From the NCBI RefSeq assembly GCF_000179575.2, contig NC_015636.1, positions 1,155,495 through 1,219,494 of the forward strand: a stretch of 64,000 nt of DNA, given 5' to 3'. The position numbers and the translations under genes were made by a program. The DNA is from Methanothermococcus okinawensis IH1. Lineage in GTDB: Archaea > AGJL01 > Methanococci > Methanococcales > Methanococcaceae. Of the stretch, positions 59,413 through 64,000 are shown in pieces (the stretch's first letter is position 1; each line of letters opens with the position of its first letter). The notes under the pieces are model-generated. The model had not been told where the DNA came from. It searched no databases and was given only the letters and a program-made list of their open reading frames with translations.

Positions 59413-59575
59413 GATATCACATTTCAATATATTTTTTATTATCTTAGTTTAAGTTATTTTACTTTTATTAACATTAAATATTTTAATTTTTATTTTATAT
59501 CTTATTTTTATTTTTTATTTAATTTATATTTTTATATTTTATTTTTTATTTAACTTTTATTCCTTAAATTAATTA

Positions 59576-60523
59576 TTATTTTATCCATTTTTCCTTTAAA
59601 AACACATATAACAGTATTAAAATTATAATGGCTGAAATTCCCATAACAATCCAAAATCCATAAGGATTATTCAATAAAGGCATATATTTAAAATTCATAC
59701 CATAAATACCTGTTATCCAAACAGGAACTGCAAATAAAGTGGTAACCATAGTTAGAACTTTCATAATCTGGTTCATTCTTATATTTTCAAGAGATAAGCT
59801 CATATCCATCATTGAAACGAGCAATTCCCTATATGTAGTTTCCATATCTATTAACTGCAATGTATCGTAGTAAAGGTCTTCAATATGTTCCCTATCATCC
59901 TGTGTGGTGATTGGAAGATATTTTCTTTTTAAAATAGAAAGAACATCTTTATTGGACACCAAAGCCTTATGGAAATATACAAGTGTTTTTCTGAGTTGAA
60001 GAATCTCCCCCGTTATATTGTTTTGGTCTTGTAGAAGATTACTTTCTAACTTATCCAATTCATCCTCTAAATTAAGAATAATTTTTGAATAACTTAAAGT
60101 AATTTGGTTTAATAAATTATATAAAAAAAACCCTTTTCCTCTATCAAGTAGAATTTTTGGTTTTTTGGTTTTTAAAAGATTGTATATCTTACCTATGGAT
60201 TTTATTTTATCGATATGGAGGGTTAAAATAATATTATCTTTTATATAGATTCCAAAAGAGGTAGTTGTAATATCTTCCTCAAACAGTGGTGCTTTATAAA
60301 TTATTAAATAATATTCATCCTCTTCTTCGACCCTTGGAACTTCCTGTTCATCCAATCCTACCTTTAATTCCTCTATTTCAATATCTATTTTTTTGGATAA
60401 TTGTAGGAGCTCATCATCGGATGGAGCATAACAATCTATCCAAATTAATGAATATTCTTCACTTAGCTCATTTAGAGTTATTTTTTTTAAATCATTATTG
60501 ATATATCCCAATATTTTTAACAT
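59576..60523 (-). CDS. corA: CorA-type magnesium/cobalt transporter
   Basis: 315 aa. N-terminal cytoplasmic funnel domain (SLIWIDCYAPSDDELLQLSKK, DEQEVPRVEEEDEYYLIIYKAP), long stalk helix with LRKTLVYFHKALVSNKDVL, and two C-terminal TM segments with the signature YGMNFKYMP between them; TM1 begins MVTTLFAVPVWITGI, TM2 is WIVMGISAIIILILLYVFL. Forms a pentameric inner-membrane channel for Mg2+ or Co2+. The C-terminal KEKWIK is basic as usual. GGAGAATATG provides the RBS. Confidence 0.95.
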   Translation of the reverse strand: MLKILGYINNDLKKITLNELSEEYSLIWIDCYAPSDDELLQLSKKIDIEIEELKVGLDEQEVPRVEEEDEYYLIIYKAPLFEEDITTTSFGIYIKDNIILTLHIDKIKSIGKIYNLLKTKKPKILLDRGKGFFLYNLLNQITLSYSKIILNLEDELDKLESNLLQDQNNITGEILQLRKTLVYFHKALVSNKDVLSILKRKYLPITTQDDREHIEDLYYDTLQLIDMETTYRELLVSMMDMSLSLENIRMNQIMKVLTMVTTLFAVPVWITGIYGMNFKYMPLLNNPYGFWIVMGISAIIILILLYVFLKEKWIK

Positions 60524-60708
60524 ATTCTCCCAAAACCATTATTTTAATATATTTTAAAGTATTCCAATGTATTTTAGTATATCTCTTAGTATAACTTATG
60601 CTTCTTTAAAATATTAGTATTTTAGTGTCTATTTTAATATTTTACTTTAATATTTTATTTTTATTTTATTTATTTTAATTTTAGTGGTTTATAATTATTA
60701 CTCTATTA

Positions 60709-61866
60709 TTATTCTTTTTCTTTATAAAACAATATCGAAGACAGTATAATAAGAATGGCAATATATATCACTACATAAGCAATAACTACTGTAAATAAAG
60801 CATTTCCATTTAAGAATTTTGAAAATTCAAATAACATTTCTCTTGTGATAAATATAACTATTATTTTAAAGAAAAATCTCTTTAATAATGATAATATCTC
60901 TTTATTTGTATATATTATATCATCTATAAAATGAACTGTAATGTATATCAAAAGACCAAGTGTCAATGGATTGGCAAAATTGTAAATAAAAATCCCAATG
61001 GCATTAATAAAATTTAGATGGTAAGAGGCGTTGTAAGAATATATAATTCCCACAACAACAATTAATACGCTTATAATATTCCCTATTGGCGCGAGTTTTC
61101 CAAATTCAAGTCCTTTTTTACCTTCACTAAATGATTTTTTTAATGCACGGGTTAATCCAGAACCTTCTGAAAGAATATATAAGCCGACCATTCCCATGAT
61201 TATTCTCCACCCTAAATCTGCAAATATGGCATAAATAACCATGGCAAAACCAACGGATGTAAAGATGAAAGGAACATATTGAGACATGGTTTTTTTGAGG
61301 AATTCTTGAATTAAATAATAGGTAGATTCTAAGGATTCATTTTGTTTTACAATAATTCTCTTTTTCCACACAAATGCATCTTTATTTTCTAAATATTTTA
61401 ATACCATCTCATCTTCTCGCCCATCCGATACAAGATATATAAAATCTGGTTCATACAAATACATTAAAAAATCAAGCTGTTCCTTTATTCTTCTTGCACA
61501 TTCCTCAGATTCTACATCTTTATGTCCAGATATTATGGCGAGCTCTACATCTTTTCCTTCTTTTTTCAATTCATCGTAGAATTTTATACCCCCAAGTATT
61601 GAATTTACATCGGTATCTCCGGGGTCCGATAATCCCAATTTTATAGCAGAGTTTATAGAATCCGCCCTACCTAAAATTGGTGTTTTGATATTTGCCTTTC
61701 TGCCTAAGTCATCGTCCATATCTGGAACAATAACAAGATATTTATTGTTTTTTTCCATTGGACTATAATCTTTGGTTTGAAAATCTTTACTATTATTATT
61801 AATATTAACATTATTAACAACATTATTAACAGCGTTATTCATATTATTATCTGCATGAGATACCAT
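60709..61866 (-). CDS. DUF373 membrane protein
   Basis: 385 aa. Cytoplasmic N-terminal domain of about 190 residues with VIVPDMDDDLGRKA, TPILGRADSINSAIKLGLSDPGDTDVNSI and FIYLVSDGREDEMVLKYLE, like a CobT/Toprim-type acidic fold, then six or so TM helices from residue 195 on (QYVPFIFTSVGFAMVIYAIF onward). The N-terminus has an Asn-rich stretch (NNMNNAVNNVVNNVNINNN) outside the family core. Function unknown. GTGGTAGTT precedes the ATG at 61866. The same direction as corA. Confidence 0.87.
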   Translation of the reverse strand: MVSHADNNMNNAVNNVVNNVNINNNSKDFQTKDYSPMEKNNKYLVIVPDMDDDLGRKANIKTPILGRADSINSAIKLGLSDPGDTDVNSILGGIKFYDELKKEGKDVELAIISGHKDVESEECARRIKEQLDFLMYLYEPDFIYLVSDGREDEMVLKYLENKDAFVWKKRIIVKQNESLESTYYLIQEFLKKTMSQYVPFIFTSVGFAMVIYAIFADLGWRIIMGMVGLYILSEGSGLTRALKKSFSEGKKGLEFGKLAPIGNIISVLIVVVGIIYSYNASYHLNFINAIGIFIYNFANPLTLGLLIYITVHFIDDIIYTNKEILSLLKRFFFKIIVIFITREMLFEFSKFLNGNALFTVVIAYVVIYIAILIILSSILFYKEKE

Positions 61867-61875
61867 AACTACCAC

Positions 61876-62134
61876 AGAGTTTTACTATTTTTCATAATTA
61901 TTATAATGATTAATTATAAATGATTAATTAAAATTATAAGAAATAACAATACATAATTTAAAATATGGTAATATATAATTAAATATTGATTAAAATAAAG
62001 TAAATTAAATCAAGATAAGAAATATATATGATATATATTTATAATAATTTTTGCTTCTTTGAATATAAAATATATTTTAAGTAATATATATTTAATTTTT
62101 TAAATTTTTATTATTATTTTTATTACCTTTATTT
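61876..62134. other. AT-rich intergenic gap
   Basis: 259 bp without a gene. It carries TATA-like TATATATGATATATATTTATAA around 62024-62044 and the 3' side of the polytopic protein gene (T-rich, 62090-62134). No fold or repeat stands out. Confidence 0.4.
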
Positions 62135-63268
62135 TTATTCTTTATTATATTTAGTCAATCTTATGTTTATATACAATAATAATGCAACTATGACCCATAT
62201 TCCGTAATTTAACCCAACTTCACAGTAAGATAACAGTATCGAAGCATAAATTGCATATAATTTTTTATCCCCTTCATATATGAATTTTGAGAATAATCCT
62301 AAAACCACAGCTATCAAAACACCAAAATATCCAAAATCAAGATATGATGTTCCAAACATGGTTGTTGTAAGGTTATGGTGGTAATTGTACAATATATCTC
62401 CAATACTATTTTGACCATTGGGTGTAAATAGTATCTGTCCGTAGGTGTGGATATTAGAATTTATTATTTTTAGGAATATCGTTAAATCGAGATGAGCTCT
62501 GTAACATAAAATTTCAATAGCGTGAATTTTCCAGTGCTGATTTGATGTCAATAATACAATCTCTCCAACAACGCTCAAAAGTATTAAGGCAACAAATCCA
62601 TAAATTAAAAGATGCTTAAAAGAGGCTTTTTTATAAATTACATAAGATACAAATAGCATTAATATACTTCCTTTATATCCAAAAAGTGTTAATATTATAA
62701 GAGAAATTATAAAGTATATCTTATTTTCTATTCCAGCATATATTAAAGCCCCAGTGGATATCAATCTTAAAGGTTCTGAGCAGGAGCTCATCCTTATGTT
62801 GTAATCAAATAATGGTATTCCACCGTATATTAAAATTACCAGTATAAAAGAAATTACCCCAATACCAAAGATTGCATCAACAAATAATTTTTTATTATAT
62901 AATTTTGTATAGAGCTCTACAACTACAAAAATAAATGCCAAGTATATAATAGACAGTAGTAATGAATGGCTAACTTCATAAGCTCCGTAAATTACGGTTA
63001 GAGACAATATAAAAGATGAAATATATAAAAATAAAATATACGATGATTTTTTATTAAGATTAAGTTGCACTGGAAAAATAAACGGCAATGAAAAACCTAA
63101 AATAAAAATAAATAAAACCCCTAAAATTTTAAGTAGTGAATATGTCCCAATATCTCCCAAATATGGCAATGCCAATACAAAAATTATCAAATGACCAAAT
63201 ACAACAATAGAAATAGGATGGAATAAGTTTATCTTTTTAATATTCTCAATAATATCACATATATGCAT
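62135..63268 (-). CDS. polytopic membrane protein, oligosaccharide repeat-unit polymerase-like
   Basis: 377 aa with about ten to eleven TM helices and few polar loops. Pattern typical of Wzy/O-antigen ligase-like proteins: a long central loop (SSCSEPLRLISTGALIYAG; HWKIHAIEILCYRAHLDLTIF) and near the C-terminus TMFGTSYLDFGYFGVLIAVVLGLF, where the next gene has TPTIFGAVIGDYGTIGIIPYF. So it is probably a paralogue of the following gene. Role likely in surface polysaccharide or N-glycan assembly; not proven. It overlaps the upstream gene by 40 bp. Confidence 0.72.
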   Translation of the reverse strand: MHICDIIENIKKINLFHPISIVVFGHLIIFVLALPYLGDIGTYSLLKILGVLFIFILGFSLPFIFPVQLNLNKKSSYILFLYISSFILSLTVIYGAYEVSHSLLLSIIYLAFIFVVVELYTKLYNKKLFVDAIFGIGVISFILVILIYGGIPLFDYNIRMSSCSEPLRLISTGALIYAGIENKIYFIISLIILTLFGYKGSILMLFVSYVIYKKASFKHLLIYGFVALILLSVVGEIVLLTSNQHWKIHAIEILCYRAHLDLTIFLKIINSNIHTYGQILFTPNGQNSIGDILYNYHHNLTTTMFGTSYLDFGYFGVLIAVVLGLFSKFIYEGDKKLYAIYASILLSYCEVGLNYGIWVIVALLLYINIRLTKYNKE

Positions 63269-64000
63269 AATACCAACCCAAAGAAATAGTAAAGAATAAC
63301 ATCTAAATCTAAAATACCTGTTTCAATACCCACCAACAAATAGGATACTAAGATACTATAAACTCCCAAATAGATGCCTTTTAAACTTTCAGAGATTTTA
63401 TAAAATATGCCTAAAAATATGCCCAAAATACCAAAATATGGAATTATTCCAATAGTTCCATAATCTCCAATTACAGCTCCAAAAATCGTTGGAGTTATTG
63501 TGGCTCCATATACGCCTATGTTATTTGCAATAACTGTTCTTGGACCAGGTGATAATCCTAAATAGGAATAAACTGCACAATAATGTAGAAGTCCCCCAAA
63601 CATTCCATTAAAATTCTTGACTATAATATCAAAAATACTCATGGTTAAATCTACTCTTGAAAATATTGGATTTCCACCACTACCCAATACATAAAGCCTT
63701 AATATTGACATGAAAAGAAGTATTAAAAATATTCCAAATGCCGAATAAATTAGCTCCTTTGTTTTTATTCTGTTGGAATAATACATTACAAACAATATGG
63801 ATAAAAACAATATCATAACATTTGTTCTATACCCCAAAAGCATGATAAGTCCTGAAAAAATAATGGAATATAAAATAATCTTTACCCTATCCAAAGATAG
63901 ATTTGAAGCTACTACTATTGCCCAGCCTAAAAGTAAAAGATGGGATAAAGCAGTAAATGGCACATTTAAAAACCTTCTTGAAGTGGGGTCAAAAAGCGGA
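63229..64000 (-). CDS. polytopic membrane protein, polymerase-like, truncated by window edge
   Basis: The frame is open through the window end, so the 5' part is missing; 257 residues are visible. It starts inside PLFDPTSRRFLNVPFTALS, a feature of repeat-unit polymerases, and contains at least six TM helices (SHLLLLGWAIVVASNLS onward), MLLGYRTNVMILF with a conserved Arg, and TPTIFGAVIGDYGTIG. Paralogue of the downstream gene, with a 40-bp overlap that makes translational coupling likely. Confidence 0.72.
   Translation of the reverse strand, partial: PLFDPTSRRFLNVPFTALSHLLLLGWAIVVASNLSLDRVKIILYSIIFSGLIMLLGYRTNVMILFLSILFVMYYSNRIKTKELIYSAFGIFLILLFMSILRLYVLGSGGNPIFSRVDLTMSIFDIIVKNFNGMFGGLLHYCAVYSYLGLSPGPRTVIANNIGVYGATITPTIFGAVIGDYGTIGIIPYFGILGIFLGIFYKISESLKGIYLGVYSILVSYLLVGIETGILDLDVILYYFFGLVLCIYVILLRILKR

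Overview
The window is about 64 kb of very AT-rich DNA (roughly 30% GC by eye) from a methanogenic archaeon of the order Methanococcales. Evidence: archaeal-type informational genes (eIF1A, RIO1, a two-KH Dim2-like protein, S28e, L24e, L7Ae, uL16/L10e, archaeal DnaG, SRP19, RtcB), methanogenesis genes (a selenocysteine-containing formylmethanofuran dehydrogenase locus), pterin and cobamide cofactor genes, ADP-dependent sugar kinase, and GGTGAT-type ribosome-binding sites directly before starts (often GGTGATATT-ATG or -TTG). A Methanococcus or Methanothermococcus species is likely; the exact species cannot be fixed from the sequence alone. No rRNA, tRNA or CRISPR array was recognised.

Layout. 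0-9.4 kb: hisG, a RimK-like glutamate ligase with a methyltransferase, rtcB, a DUF371 protein, pyruvate kinase, aroC, rlmE. 8.9-11.7 kb: an eIF1A-RIO1-KH translation/ribosome-assembly cluster interrupted by an exported DUF2334 deacetylase-like gene. 12-16.4 kb: HIT protein, a polyamine set (speE, speD, pdaD) and a pterin-binding dihydropteroate-synthase-like gene. 16.4-21 kb: rpsO, trmI, rnhB, a candidate structured RNA, eno. 21-22.2 kb: an acylphosphatase pseudogene carrying a palindromic insertion, then a small toxin-antitoxin-like pair. 22.4-28.3 kb: alaS, PUA protein, HemK2-like methyltransferase, NIF3 protein, HTH-CBS regulator. 28.4-35.3 kb: cobN divergent from a chlI/chlD locus whose two parts are joined by a probable programmed -1 frameshift, then bioD. 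35.5-36.8 kb: a decayed IS element with terminal inverted repeats. 37-37.8 kb: rpl7ae-rps28e-rpl24e with a structured leader. 38.2-41.5 kb: fmdE-fmdC(D)-fmdB, with an in-frame UGA in fmdB. 42-48.6 kb: moeA, dnaG, UPF0058, UbiD-family decarboxylase, rpl10e, engB. 48.8-59.1 kb: a glycogen/glycolysis block (GH57, GH15, small winged-helix protein, GT4, glycogen synthase, pgi, ADP-dependent kinase). 59.1-64 kb: srp19, corA, a DUF373 membrane protein, and two tandem polytopic polysaccharide-polymerase-like proteins, the last running off the window.

The most unusual signals cut across genes. (1) The palindrome GAGCTC occurs about 97 times by hand count where about 4-5 are expected from base composition; almost every GAGCT in the window is followed by C. 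It looks like an archaeal analogue of the cyanobacterial HIP1 highly iterated palindrome. (2) Many conserved proteins carry asparagine-rich low-complexity inserts. (3) Three loci carry compact double-hairpin insertions, one read in-frame inside a transposase and one inside a pseudogene. (4) Two recoding events are supported: UGA as selenocysteine in fmdB, and a -1 frameshift at A-AAA-AAC followed directly by TAA in chlI/chlD.
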